Shown piece after piece: positions 8,753 through 17,606 of a stretch of 64,000 bases of DNA. The stretch's first letter is position 1; every line of letters begins with the position of its first letter. The stretch covers positions 1-64,000 of the forward strand of contig NZ_VFNI01000003.1 in the NCBI RefSeq assembly GCF_006715495.1, written 5' to 3'. A program made the translations under genes and the position numbers. The notes under the pieces were generated by a model. That model did no database searches. It had not been told where the DNA came from and was given only the letters and a program-made list of their open reading frames with translations. Origin of the DNA: Herbaspirillum sp. SJZ106 (GTDB lineage Bacteria > Pseudomonadota > Gammaproteobacteria > Burkholderiales > Burkholderiaceae_D).

Positions 8753-10498
8753 TCAGGACTTGAACTGCAGCGCGTTGGTCAGGTCGCCCATGGGTTTCTG
8801 GCCGCGCGCGATCATGGCGTCGTCGCGCTGTTTCAGCCCATCCAGTCTTTCCAGGCCGAAGGTGCGGGTGATCAGGCGCAGGATGGAGGCGGTGTCGTAC
8901 ACGGTATGGTCGACGCTGCCCTTGCGGGCGAACGGCGACACCACCAGCGCCGGCACGCGCGTGCCCGGACCCCAGCGGTCGCCCTTGGGCGGCGCCACGT
9001 GATCCCACCAGCCGCCGTTTTCATCGACGGTGATGACCACCACCATGTTCTTCCATTGCGGGCTGGCTTGCAGGCTCTTGACGATGTGCGCGATGTGGCG
9101 GTCGCCGGAGGCGACGTCGGCATAGCCGGCGTGCATATTGAGGTTGCCCTGCGGCTTGTAGAAGGTCACCGGCGGCAGGCGGCCGGCTTCGGCGTCGGCC
9201 AGGAAGCGGTTGGTGCGCGCTTCGTCGCCCAGGCCGCCGTCGCGCAGGCGCTTGTTGCGTTCGGCCGGGTTTTCCGGGCCCAGGTTCTTGAAGTAGTTGA
9301 ACGGTTGGTGGTGGTACTGGAAGTTGGGGATCTTGGGAATGCCCTTGGAGTCCTTGAACTCATCCAGCGTGGCCTGCCAGGCGCCGGCGTACCAGGCCCA
9401 GTCGATGCCTTTCTTGCCGAGCTTGTCGCCGATGTGTTCGTGCGTCTGCGGCACCAGCACGCTGGGCTGGTTGGGTTCGGCGTAGGCCGGGTTGTTGCGG
9501 TCGCGGGTCCAGGTCGGCCAGTACGGCGGGGCCATGGTGTTGACCGCGTAGCCGTCGGGCGTGAGCGCGCTCGGGCCGAACTTGGGAGCGCCTTGCAGGG
9601 CGCTGGCCGGGCTGCCTTCGGCGGGCGCCAGCTCGGTGCCCAGCGGATCGTTGTTGACGGTCTTGGCCACCTGGGTGCGCGCCACCGAGTCCATCACATT
9701 CGGATAGTAAGGGGCGGTCGCGGCGATCAGGTAGTGGTGGTTCAGGAAGGACCCGCCGAAGGCGCCCTGGAAGAAGTTGTCGCACAGCACGAATTCGCGC
9801 GCGATATCCCACAGGCGCAGGTTGTATCTGGTATCGGCGTAATGGCCCATCACCAGGCCGCCGGAGTCGGCCCAGGCGGCGAAGCCGTCGTTCTTGCCGC
9901 CGTTGATCTGCATCTGGTTCTGGTAGAACACGTGCCACAGGTCGCGCGTGACCAGGCCCAGCGGCAACGCTTCGCCTTGCGGTCCCTTGAGCGCGAAGGG
10001 CGCGTTGGGCAGGTTGCTCTGGTACTGCTTGCCGGCTGCATAGGTCACGCCTTCGACGACCTGCTCCTGGGCCAGCACGCCGTTCCAGACCGGCGGCAAT
10101 TGCTTCAATACGCTGCCGTCGCGGTCGCGCTGGGTATAGTCGGCGGGCTTGAGGCCGGATAAGGGCCTTTCGACGCCGGGGAAGTCGCCGAACAGGTTGT
10201 TGAAGCTGCGGTTTTCGGCGTAGATCACGACGATGGTCCTGACGTTGTCGCGCAGGGCCCGGTCCAGCGCGGCGGCGTCGGCCGGATTGCCGTTCGGGTA
10301 TGGCACGCCGCCGCTTTGGCCATCGGTGGCGCAGGCGCCCAGGGCGCCGCCGGCGCCGAGGGCGGCCATACCGCCCATGCTGCCCAGGAAGCGGCGGCGG
10401 CTGTTGTTTGGCGGGGTGGTGGATGCCGTGGCGGCGTCCTGCTGTTCGGGAATAGGCGGATTGCTGCCGCCACGGGCGGACTCGTCGTGGATGCTCAT
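8753..10498 (-). CDS. Tat-exported acid phosphatase / phospholipase C-family phosphoesterase
   Basis: Secreted phosphoesterase of 581 residues (PF04185 family: bacterial phospholipase C and AcpA-type acid phosphatases). It hydrolyses phosphomonoesters or phospholipid headgroups outside the cytoplasm. The N-terminus has a twin-arginine motif (SRRRFLGS, about 33-40), a hydrophobic stretch and a lipobox-like LGAC, so it may be anchored as a lipoprotein. Family motifs are visible: AENRSFNNLFGDFPG near the start, FLNHHYLIAAT in the middle and VDENGGWWDHVAPP near the end. A good ribosome-binding site (AGGAAG) precedes the ATG. AcpA and PLC activities cannot be separated from sequence alone. Confidence 0.85.
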   Translation of the reverse strand: MSIHDESARGGSNPPIPEQQDAATASTTPPNNSRRRFLGSMGGMAALGAGGALGACATDGQSGGVPYPNGNPADAAALDRALRDNVRTIVVIYAENRSFNNLFGDFPGVERPLSGLKPADYTQRDRDGSVLKQLPPVWNGVLAQEQVVEGVTYAAGKQYQSNLPNAPFALKGPQGEALPLGLVTRDLWHVFYQNQMQINGGKNDGFAAWADSGGLVMGHYADTRYNLRLWDIAREFVLCDNFFQGAFGGSFLNHHYLIAATAPYYPNVMDSVARTQVAKTVNNDPLGTELAPAEGSPASALQGAPKFGPSALTPDGYAVNTMAPPYWPTWTRDRNNPAYAEPNQPSVLVPQTHEHIGDKLGKKGIDWAWYAGAWQATLDEFKDSKGIPKIPNFQYHHQPFNYFKNLGPENPAERNKRLRDGGLGDEARTNRFLADAEAGRLPPVTFYKPQGNLNMHAGYADVASGDRHIAHIVKSLQASPQWKNMVVVITVDENGGWWDHVAPPKGDRWGPGTRVPALVVSPFARKGSVDHTVYDTASILRLITRTFGLERLDGLKQRDDAMIARGQKPMGDLTNALQFKS

Positions 10499-10857
10499 GG
10501 GTGCTTCCTATTGGATATTGTTGTGGATGATGGCGCGGAACGGGAGGAGGATAGCGCGGCCGTATGACAGGAATGTGTCTTTTCAGGGCCGCGCCTTGGG
10601 AGACGTCGGGCGGGACGGCGGGGAGGGGCTCTGGGAGGGCGGCGCCAAGGCGCGCGGAGTCGAAGAAAAAAAAGGTAAATACGGCGGCGTTGCCATCATT
10701 TGATGGGACAGGGCAATTACAATCGCCCCACTTGCATAGGCATTAACGGACGCCGATTGGACAAGGCCGCGTGGGAATGCAGTCTTGTTGCGTGAGCCGC
10801 CCGGCTCGCGCGTGCGCCGCCGCTACTGATGGCAAGCATCGATTTCAAGGAGAATCC
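10499..10857. other. Intergenic region upstream of the phosphatase and a micro-ORF
   Basis: About 360 bp between the divergent phosphatase gene and the 32-residue ORF. An AT-richer patch lies around 10660-10730. No gene, terminator or clear operator was found. Confidence 0.35.
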
Positions 10858-10956
10858 ATGCTGCTCAAGACTTTTCAATATATCGTCATTGCCGCCGGTT
10901 TCGGCGCCTGCATGCTGTTCATGCTGCTGCTGGCGCTGACCGAACCGCTGGTCTGA
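10858..10956 (+). CDS. 32-residue membrane peptide, function unknown
   Basis: Very short ORF, essentially one transmembrane helix: MLLKTFQYIVIAAGFGAC then MLFMLLLALTEPLV. It has a strong ribosome-binding site (AAGGAG at 10847-10852, spaced 5 bases before the ATG), which is the main reason to accept it. It ends 19 bases before the 3' end of the convergent Pr6Pr gene. No family is recognised. Single-helix peptides of this size often modulate larger membrane proteins, but nothing here names a partner. Confidence 0.5.
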   Translation: MLLKTFQYIVIAAGFGACMLFMLLLALTEPLV

Positions 10957-10974
10957 GCGCCGGCCGGGCTTTCT

Positions 10975-11700
10975 TCATTTGCGCAGGAAGGCCGGCTTGC
11001 CGGAACGGTTGACCACGATGAACAAGGCCATCAACGCCAGGAACCCTGCGAACAGCAGGCTGGAGTTGAGGATCACGCGCGGGTATCCCAAGGTATTGAC
11101 GTTGATGAAGGGATAGGGATAAAAGCCCGACAGGGCGCCGCGCCACAGCGTGATGAGCAGGTAGCCCAACGGATAGGCCAGCCACAGCAGGGATTTCTTC
11201 AGCGAAGCCTGGAATACCGGCACAAAGAAAATCCAATAGACGATCGCCAACAGCGGCACCACCGTGTGCAGGCTTTCGTTGACCAGCGAGCGGAACCCGG
11301 TGGGCGCCCATAGCTGGCGCAGCAGCAGGTTATAGGCGATGCCGACGAAGGTCAGGTAGGCCACCACGGCCGAGATCACCGAGGGCTGGCGAAAGAAGCG
11401 GCTGACCGGCGTCTTCAGCGACAGCGCCAGCGAGGTGAAGCACAGCGCCCCCAGCAGGATGGTGAGGTTGGTCAGGTACATGGTGAGCCGGTCCAGCCCG
11501 TCGAGCACCCCGCCGCCGTGCGCCAGCAGGCGGCCGAAGGTGATGTCGGTCTGCGCTACGAAGGCGAACCAGCTGATGGCGGCGATGACCGCCGCCAGGA
11601 CGCGGGCGGCATTGGAGGTGCCTGCGGCGGGGAAGATGTTGGAGCCGAAGGAGTCCAGCGACTCCTGCGAGTGCTGCGAAGGGATCTGGCGATGGTTCAT
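10975..11700 (-). CDS. Pr6Pr-family membrane protein
   Basis: Integral membrane protein of 241 residues with about six hydrophobic segments spaced through its length (for example ARVLAAVIAAISWFAFVAQ, MYLTNLTILLGALCFTSLAL and SLLFAGFLALMALFIVVN). The TNLTILLGAL and YPFINVNTLGYPRV stretches match the Pr6Pr family, whose biochemical function is not established. The first 30 residues are polar and Ser/Gln-rich. It is monocistronic and convergent with the micro-ORF at 10858. Confidence 0.7.
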   Translation of the reverse strand: MNHRQIPSQHSQESLDSFGSNIFPAAGTSNAARVLAAVIAAISWFAFVAQTDITFGRLLAHGGGVLDGLDRLTMYLTNLTILLGALCFTSLALSLKTPVSRFFRQPSVISAVVAYLTFVGIAYNLLLRQLWAPTGFRSLVNESLHTVVPLLAIVYWIFFVPVFQASLKKSLLWLAYPLGYLLITLWRGALSGFYPYPFINVNTLGYPRVILNSSLLFAGFLALMALFIVVNRSGKPAFLRK

Positions 11701-12547
11701 GGCATGGTCCGGGAGATGGCGTTGGCGTTGCGGTGCAGCCGATGCCGGGCAAATGGCGGTGGCACGATCGCTGCATCATAAAGCGGTTTGGCCGCGCGCG
11801 CAGGCCGCATGACATTCATTTTCATCGCTTACAACGTGTCACAGAATCCGGTGCGCCCGGTCTTGCTCCACGGCCGGCGGCCGGCATGCAAATCGCGCCG
11901 CAGGGATATCTTCGGCCATGCCGGATCGAAGCCAGTTTTTTGGGGGCGCGCAGATGCCGCGGGCCCGGCCGGGGATTGCCGCCCGCATGCGCCGCCGGAG
12001 AAACCCGGATCGTCCGCAACGCCGCTGGAGATGCGTGTCCGCAGGCATGGCGTGTCGCCTGCAGGCGACGGTTTTTCCCTCCAACTGTTACATCTTTTTT
12101 AGTTACAAGCGACGCGGAAATATAAATAATTTGCGGTGCGCCCATCGCGCAGATTTCGGCAGTGTCGCCTTCGTGAAGCGTCTGGACTTCACTCCATTTT
12201 TTACCTTCCCGTTCATCGTGCGACACCGGCGAGGATGGCGTTCGCGATGCGCTTCTGCGCGAATGTGGAACAGCGTTTTGCTGTTACAAAATTCTAGTGA
12301 ACTTTCGAAAAGGTACTTTGCCGAACCGCACAGGTTTCTTGCATGGCAAGCATTTCCGGCATACCGCCGGCGCCCTGCAAATTCATGAACCTGTTTGTGC
12401 CGCGACGCGCATCTGTTATCCGGACCCGGGCAGAAGGTCTTTCGAATCCGCACGGCATCTGCATGCGAACCACTCGATCCACATGCGCGCCGCCTTGTTT
12501 CTTTCGTGCTTCCCGTTTTGCACGCTCTTTCAATTTCAGGAGATCAC
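11701..12547. other. 847-bp intergenic region upstream of bactofilin
   Basis: The longest stretch without a gene. Short open frames exist on both strands but none has a ribosome-binding site plus plausible composition. AT-rich patches occur near 12085-12135 and 12265-12310, and a small hairpin AACAGC-GTTTT-GCTGTT lies at 12269-12285. The region must hold the promoters of the Pr6Pr gene (minus) and bactofilin (plus) and could hide a small RNA or decayed gene. Confidence 0.35.
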
Positions 12548-13075
12548 ATGCTTCGCTCAGAATCCCTCTTCGGCAAACGTGAAACCAATTCGACTAATTC
12601 CCCTTTCAGCAATGCCGGCAGCACCGTCTCCCATCCTTCGGGCAGCGCCGTCTCCAGCGTGCAAAAAACTGGCCAATATCCTGCCTCGGCCAGCACCGCG
12701 GCGCCCGCCGGCGAAGAAGCCGGCAGCAAGCTTACCGTCGGCCCCAACATCAAGGTCAAGGGTGAGATCGAAGACTGCGACACGCTGGTCGTCGAGGGCC
12801 GCGTGCAGGCCACCATCAATTGCCGCGTGGTGCAAATCGCCGAGCGCGGCGCCTTCAAGGGCTCGGCCGAAATCGACCTGGCCGAGATCCGCGGCGAATT
12901 CGATGGCGACCTGACGGTGCGCCAGAAGCTGGTGATCTACGCCAGCGGCAAGGTCACCGGCAAGATCCGCTATGGCAAGCTGGTCATCGAAGAGGGCGGC
13001 CAGCTGTCGGGCGACCTCCAGGTCGGCGGCCAGGAACAGAAGGAATTGCTGCAGGCGGCCGTCAAGACTGCCTGA
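12548..13075 (+). CDS. Bactofilin (polymer-forming cytoskeletal protein)
   Basis: Self-assembling beta-helical scaffold protein, 175 residues, DUF583/bactofilin family; such proteins localise cell-wall or polar machinery. A disordered Ser/Thr/Ala-rich N-terminus (about 1-62) precedes a right-handed beta-helix with repeated Gly-spaced strands (KGEIEDCDTLVVEGRVQATI; GKIRYGKLVIEEGGQLSGDL). The ATG at 12548 follows a good ribosome-binding site (CAGGAGATC). Upstream in-frame starts lack one. No peptidoglycan hydrolase is adjacent, although such neighbours are common for bactofilins. Confidence 0.85.
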   Translation: MLRSESLFGKRETNSTNSPFSNAGSTVSHPSGSAVSSVQKTGQYPASASTAAPAGEEAGSKLTVGPNIKVKGEIEDCDTLVVEGRVQATINCRVVQIAERGAFKGSAEIDLAEIRGEFDGDLTVRQKLVIYASGKVTGKIRYGKLVIEEGGQLSGDLQVGGQEQKELLQAAVKTA

Positions 13076-13331
13076 GCGCTTTTGCCGGCGCGAGGCCGGG
13101 CGTCGCCCAGGCGGCGTCATTTTTGTTTCTTGTTTGAAATATTTGGCGCGAATGGCCCGGAAAACCGGGGCATTCGCCCTTGTATTGCCATAAAAGAGGG
13201 TGGAATTTTGTCTGTATGGGCTCGCCATGCGACAATAGCGCCTTTCGTCTTTTTGCCGGCAAAGGAAGCGCCGGCAGCGGCTTGCCGGATCATCCGCGCG
13301 GCTGGACGTTGGCGTCTTTCAGTTCATTCTC

Positions 13332-14201
13332 ATGGCTCACCCGGAATACATCCTCACCCTGTCCTGCCTGGACCAGCGCGGCATCGTGCATCGCGTCTCG
13401 GGCTTTTTGGCCGACCACGGCTGCAATATCATCGACTCCGCCCAGTTCGGCGACGGCCAGTCCAAGCTGTTTTTCATGCGCGTGCATTTCGCTTCGGAAG
13501 ACGCGGCGATGAGCGATGCCCAGCTGCGCACCGATTTCGGCGTGCTGGGCGACGCCTTGCAGATGAACTGGCAACTGCACGACGCCGCCAAGAAACCGCG
13601 CGTCATGCTGATGGTGTCCAAGATCGGCCATTGCCTCAACGACCTGCTGTTCCGTTACAAGAGCGGCCTGCTGCCGGTGGAGATTCCGGCCATCGTGTCC
13701 AACCACACCGATTTCTACCAGCTGGCCGCCAGCTACAACATTCCCTTCCACCATCTGCCGCTAGCCACCGGCGCCTCGGCGCAGGCCAAGCGCGCGCAGG
13801 AAGAGCGCATCATGGAAATCGTCAACGCCAACCAGATCGACCTGGTGGTGCTGGCGCGTTACATGCAGATCCTGTCGCCCGAGATGTGCGAAGCCCTGCG
13901 CGGCCGCGCCATCAACATCCACCATTCCTTCCTGCCCAGCTTCAAGGGCGCCAAGCCGTATTACCAGGCGCATGACCGCGGCGTGAAGCTGATCGGCGCC
14001 ACCGCCCACTTCGTCACCAGCGACCTGGACGAAGGCCCGATCATCGAGCAGGGTGTCGAGCGCGTGGACCATTCCATGGGCCCGGACACGCTGACGGCGA
14101 TCGGCCGCGATATCGAGTCGGTGGTGCTGGCGCGCGCGGTGAAGTGGTTCACCGAACATCGCATCCTGTTGAACGGGCATAAGACGGTGATCTTCAACTG
14201 A
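13332..14201 (+). CDS. purU: Formyltetrahydrofolate deformylase PurU
   Basis: Hydrolyses 10-formyl-THF to formate and THF, balancing one-carbon pools. The protein is 289 residues, standard for PurU. An N-terminal ACT domain (EYILTLSCLDQRGIVHRVSGF, starting near residue 5) precedes the formyltransferase domain with NHTDF, HHSFLPSFKGA and the SDLDEGPIIEQ segment that holds the catalytic aspartate. It is monocistronic and is followed by a strong terminator. No clear ribosome-binding site precedes the ATG. Confidence 0.93.
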   Translation: MAHPEYILTLSCLDQRGIVHRVSGFLADHGCNIIDSAQFGDGQSKLFFMRVHFASEDAAMSDAQLRTDFGVLGDALQMNWQLHDAAKKPRVMLMVSKIGHCLNDLLFRYKSGLLPVEIPAIVSNHTDFYQLAASYNIPFHHLPLATGASAQAKRAQEERIMEIVNANQIDLVVLARYMQILSPEMCEALRGRAINIHHSFLPSFKGAKPYYQAHDRGVKLIGATAHFVTSDLDEGPIIEQGVERVDHSMGPDTLTAIGRDIESVVLARAVKWFTEHRILLNGHKTVIFN

Positions 14202-14224
14202 TCGCCTGAGCTGGTCCGCCACGC

Positions 14225-14262
14225 AAAAACGCCGTCCGGCCCGCAAGCCGAACGGCGTTTTT
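14225..14262. terminator. Bidirectional terminator between purU and the acyl-CoA ligase
   Basis: AAAAACGCCGT pairs with ACGGCGTTTTT around a GC-rich loop, between two convergent genes. A/T runs on both sides suit termination in both directions. Confidence 0.8.
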
Positions 14263-14280
14263 ATTTGCGGCTATTTTCTC

Positions 14281-14372
14281 CGTCGTCCTGACGAAAGTCA
14301 GGACCCAGCGTGGTTCAACCGCCGGCGCGGCATCACAAACGCCGCTGGATCCCGGCCTTCGCCGGGATGACG
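14281..14372 (-). repeat. Dispersed intergenic palindromic element, copy 1
   Basis: About 92 bp with two hairpins: GTCCTGAC-GAAA-GTCAGGAC at one end and TCCCGGC-CTTC-GCCGGGA at the other, bounded by CGTCGTCC and GGATGACG. The inverse copy lies at 29121-29216. Both ends are nearly identical between the copies; the middle differs. The form fits a REP/MITE-like element. Confidence 0.75.
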
Positions 14373-14375
14373 CAT

Positions 14376-16016
14376 TCAGGAAGCAGGATATTGTTCCCGC
14401 ATCGCCCGCTTGTTGAGCTTGCCCACGCTGGTGCGCGCCAATTCCGTAACGAACTGTACCCGATCCGGCACCCCGTAGCGCGAAATCTGGCTGCTGTCGG
14501 CGGCGGCCAGCACGTGGTTGCGGATGTCGTCGGCCGTCACCTTGCCGGCCGCCTCCGGCTTGAGCACCACCAGCGCCACCGGGCGCTCGCCCCATTTGCC
14601 GTCCTGGATGCCGATCACCGCGGTTTCCGCCACGCCCGGATGGCGCGCGATGATCTCTTCGATCTGCAATGACGACACCCACTCGCCGCCGGTCTTGATC
14701 ACGTCCTTGATGCGGTCGGTCACTTGCAGGTAGCCGCGCCGGTCGATGTGGCCGATGTCCTGCGTGTGCAGCCAGCCGCCGCGCCACAGCTCTTCCGAGG
14801 CTTCCGGCTGGTGCAGGTAGCCTTGCGTGAGCCAGGGCGCGCGCACCACCACTTCGCCGGTGCTGCGGCCGTCGCGCGGGCAGTCGCGCATGTCTTCGTC
14901 GACCGTGCGGATCGCCACCAGCGGCAGCGGCCGGCCGGTCTTGACGCGCAGCGCGGCATCGGTCTCGCCGCCGAGCTCATCGGTGGGCACATGGGCCAGC
15001 GTCAGGATGGGGCAGGTTTCCGACATGCCGTAGCCGGTGAAGACATCGATGCCGCGCTCGCGCGCGGCCTGGGCCAGGCTGCTGGTCATGGCCGAACCGC
15101 CGATGATCATCTTCCAGCCGGACAGGTCGGCTTCCTGCGCCGCCTCGCAGCCCAGCACCATCTGCAGGATGGTCGGCACGCAGTGCGAGAAGGTGACTTT
15201 CTCGCGCACGATCAGGCGGCAGATGGTGTCCGGCACATAACGGCCCGGATAGACCTGCTTGAGCCCGGCCATGGTCGCCACGTAGGGCAGGCCCCAGGCA
15301 TGCACGTGGAACATCGGCGTCAGCGGCATGTAGACGTCGTCGCGGTGCAGGCGGCCCTGCTGCGGCGCCAGCGCCAGGCCGGCGGTCGCGCCCAGCGTGT
15401 GCAGCACCAGCTGGCGGTGGCTGAAGTAGACGCCCTTGGGCAGGCCGGTGGTGCCGGTGGTGTAGAAGGTGGTGGCGCGCGCGTTCTCGTCGAAGTCGGG
15501 GAAATCGTAGGCGGCTTCGGCTTGCGCCAGCAATGCCTCGTATTCGCCGGCGAAGCCCGGGCCATTGGGCGGCGGGGTGCCGTCGTCGGTGATCAGCACG
15601 CAGCGGGTAAGCGTGTTGAGTTCGCCGCGGATCTGCTTCAACACCGGCATGAAGTCGGAATTGACCAGCAGCACGTCGGCCTGGGCGTGGTTGAGCGTAT
15701 AGGCGATCTGCTCCGGCGACAGGCGCACGTTCACCGTCTGCAGCACGCAGCCCATCATGGGGATGGCGAAGAAGCATTCCAGGTAGCGGTGGCTGTCCCA
15801 GTCCATGACGGCCACGGTATCGCCCGGTTGCAGGCCGATTTCCTTCAAGGCATTGGCCAGGCGCTGCACGCGGCGGTAGAACTCGGCATAGCTGTGGCGG
15901 CGCTCGCCGTACACGATTTCCTGGTCGGCGGCGGTAGCCAATGCGCTGTGCAGCAATTGCTTGATCAGCAGCGGGTAGCCGTAGGCCGATGGGGTGGTGC
16001 CGATGGGGTGGGTCAT
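14376..16016 (-). CDS. Acyl-CoA synthetase (AMP-forming), medium/long-chain fatty acid type
   Basis: Activates a fatty acid to acyl-CoA through an acyl-adenylate, for beta-oxidation or lipid salvage; cytoplasmic. The 546-residue protein has the AMP-binding P-loop TTGTTGLPKGV, the adenylation motif GYGMSETCPI, the aspartate motif GGWLHTQDIGHID and the C-terminal hinge/lysine region DRIKDVIKTGGEWVSS. The start at 16016 has an AAAGGAG ribosome-binding site; a frame extending to 16091 has none. It is monocistronic. The exact chain length cannot be read from sequence. Confidence 0.85.
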   Translation of the reverse strand: MTHPIGTTPSAYGYPLLIKQLLHSALATAADQEIVYGERRHSYAEFYRRVQRLANALKEIGLQPGDTVAVMDWDSHRYLECFFAIPMMGCVLQTVNVRLSPEQIAYTLNHAQADVLLVNSDFMPVLKQIRGELNTLTRCVLITDDGTPPPNGPGFAGEYEALLAQAEAAYDFPDFDENARATTFYTTGTTGLPKGVYFSHRQLVLHTLGATAGLALAPQQGRLHRDDVYMPLTPMFHVHAWGLPYVATMAGLKQVYPGRYVPDTICRLIVREKVTFSHCVPTILQMVLGCEAAQEADLSGWKMIIGGSAMTSSLAQAARERGIDVFTGYGMSETCPILTLAHVPTDELGGETDAALRVKTGRPLPLVAIRTVDEDMRDCPRDGRSTGEVVVRAPWLTQGYLHQPEASEELWRGGWLHTQDIGHIDRRGYLQVTDRIKDVIKTGGEWVSSLQIEEIIARHPGVAETAVIGIQDGKWGERPVALVVLKPEAAGKVTADDIRNHVLAAADSSQISRYGVPDRVQFVTELARTSVGKLNKRAMREQYPAS

Positions 16017-16173
16017 GCCGTTCTCCTTTGGTTTCCCTGGCGCCGGGCCGGGACCTGTTCTTGGAATATAAGCGTCAGATGATAACGCCAACGGCAGCCC
16101 CGGATTGTCAGGCCGGCGACGAAATTTGCGGGCGGCAACGGTTCCCGGCCCCGCCGGGAACCGTTGCCGCGGG

Positions 16174-16482
16174 TCATTCTCGCGGCGCCAGCGAGGTCAC
16201 GGTCAGCGCGCCATCCACGCGCTGTGCGGTGAAGTTGACCTTGTCCCCTTCGCGGGCCTTGGCCAGCAGTTCCGGCGCGGCGCGAAACACCATGGTCATC
16301 GGCGGCATCTCCAGGTTGGGAATCTCGGCGTGGCGGATGGTCAGCTTGCCGGCGCCGGCGTCGACCTTGCGAATCTCGCCCTGCACTTGCGGCGCGGCGT
16401 CCTGCGCCAGGGCGCCAAACGCGGGCAGCGCGAGCGCCGCGGCCAGCAGCAGGCGGGAGATGGTGGGGATAGCGGTAGGCAT
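16174..16482 (-). CDS. CusF-like periplasmic copper-binding protein
   Basis: Small exported protein (102 residues) with a signal peptide to about residue 26 (ALPAFGALAQD). The CusF_Ec-like beta-barrel carries the copper motif HAEIPNLEMPPMTMVF: the histidine and the two methionines of MxM are present. In E. coli CusF a tryptophan packs against Cu(I); here the matching position appears to be Met. It is the last gene of the minus-strand copper run, 27 bp after the DUF411 gene. It probably buffers periplasmic Cu(I) and passes it to an exporter. Confidence 0.8.
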   Translation of the reverse strand: MPTAIPTISRLLLAAALALPAFGALAQDAAPQVQGEIRKVDAGAGKLTIRHAEIPNLEMPPMTMVFRAAPELLAKAREGDKVNFTAQRVDGALTVTSLAPRE

Positions 16483-16509
16483 GGGATCCTTTCGTTGATA
16501 TCCGGACGA

Positions 16510-16980
16510 TCAGCCGGGGATGGCTGGGTAACGGCGATAGGTGGATGTCGAACCGTCGGCGGCCACCAGCAGCACGTCATACGCGGCGCGCGCCTGCGGG
16601 TTGCGCGGGTCTTCCATGCCGGGCGAGCCGGCTGGCATGCCCGCCACGGCCAGGCCGATGGCGCGCGGCTGGTCCTTGAGCAGGCGCAGGATGTCGGCGG
16701 CCGGCACATGGCCTTCGATCGCATAGCCTGCCACCTGCGCGCTGTGGCAGGAAGCCAGCCGATCGGGCATGCCGAAACGGCGGCGGTAGACGCCGGTATC
16801 GTTGACGTCGTGGCTGGCGACATCGAAGCCGGATGCCTGCAGGTGCGCCACCCACTGGCTGCAGCAACCGCAGTTGGCGTCCTTGTAGACGGTGATGCGC
16901 GGCCGGGATTGCTGCGCATGCGCCAGGGCGGGCAGCGCCAGGGCCGCCAGTGCGGCCAGGTTGAAGTGTCGTCGTTGCAT
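16510..16980 (-). CDS. DUF411 metal-binding protein
   Basis: Exported protein of 156 residues with a signal peptide to about residue 22 (ALAHAQ). The DUF411 hallmarks are the DANCGCCSQW cluster, SCHSAQVAGYAIEGHVPA and a Met-containing GMPAGSPGME. The family is found regularly in copper and silver resistance clusters and is thought to bind metal in the periplasm. It sits between the cupredoxin (63 bp upstream) and the CusF-like gene (27 bp downstream). The biochemical role is not established. Confidence 0.8.
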   Translation of the reverse strand: MQRRHFNLAALAALALPALAHAQQSRPRITVYKDANCGCCSQWVAHLQASGFDVASHDVNDTGVYRRRFGMPDRLASCHSAQVAGYAIEGHVPAADILRLLKDQPRAIGLAVAGMPAGSPGMEDPRNPQARAAYDVLLVAADGSTSTYRRYPAIPG

Positions 16981-17043
16981 GTGGTTCTCCTTTGGATTTG
17001 GGGGGATTAGGGCCTGTTAACATTTAATCTGCGAGAACAGGCC

Positions 17044-17559
17044 CTAGTGCTGGCGGGCAGCGGCAACCGTCACGCTGCCTTTCATGCCGGCATCGTAATG
17101 GCCGGGTTGCAGGCAGCCGAAGGGCACGGCGCCGGCACGGTCGAATTGCCACACAAGCTCGCCGCGCTGGCCGCCGTCCAGCGTAACCTGGTTGGCGTCG
17201 GCATGCTCCATGTCGGGGTTCTTCAGCATCGCCGCGTAATGGGCCTTGAGGTCGTCGGCGCTGCCCAGCACCAGCTCGTGCCGCAGCTTGCCGCTGTTGG
17301 TGACCACGAAGCGGATGGTTTCGCCTTGTTTCACCTGCACGCTGGCGGGCGAGAAGCGCATGCCGTCGGTCATGTCCACCTTGACGGTGCGCGCAGCGGC
17401 GCCGGGCTTGCCGGGGCGGCCGATGGCGGCATCCCCGGCCTCATGCCGGTGCGGGGCGTGCTCCATGCCTTGCATGCCGGCGGCCAGCGAGGGCAGGGTT
17501 GCGGTTGCCAGCAGGGTTGCGGCCAGCAGGCGAGTGGTGGGGGTCAGGCGTTTCATCAT
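17044..17559 (-). CDS. Cupredoxin-domain copper resistance protein (CopI-like)
   Basis: Exported blue-copper-type protein, 171 residues, with a signal peptide of about 26 residues. A His-rich linker (MEHAPHRHEAGD) is followed by a plastocyanin-like domain. Type 1 copper ligands are visible as His in KLRHELV and Cys-His-Met in FGCLQPGHYDAGM. The ATG at 17559 has a good AAAGGAA site; it is followed by a second ATG. It lies 47 bp after the oxidase gene. CopI-type proteins protect against copper under both aerobic and low-oxygen conditions in other beta- and gammaproteobacteria. Confidence 0.78.
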   Translation of the reverse strand: MMKRLTPTTRLLAATLLATATLPSLAAGMQGMEHAPHRHEAGDAAIGRPGKPGAAARTVKVDMTDGMRFSPASVQVKQGETIRFVVTNSGKLRHELVLGSADDLKAHYAAMLKNPDMEHADANQVTLDGGQRGELVWQFDRAGAVPFGCLQPGHYDAGMKGSVTVAAARQH

Positions 17560-17606
17560 GTTTCCTTTCTGTGATTATCGGTTCAATGCATGTCATGGGG
17601 AGGCAT

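Noticed and set aside
12395-12547. Longer bactofilin N-terminus from upstream in-frame codons
   Set aside because: No ribosome-binding site upstream, whereas ATG 12548 has CAGGAG; the extra residues are Cys/Arg/His-rich and unlike bactofilins.
14225-14372. Cluster of hairpins as a CRISPR or integron attC site
   Set aside because: One hairpin is a standard terminator; the rest is explained by the dispersed element with a second copy at 29.1 kb.
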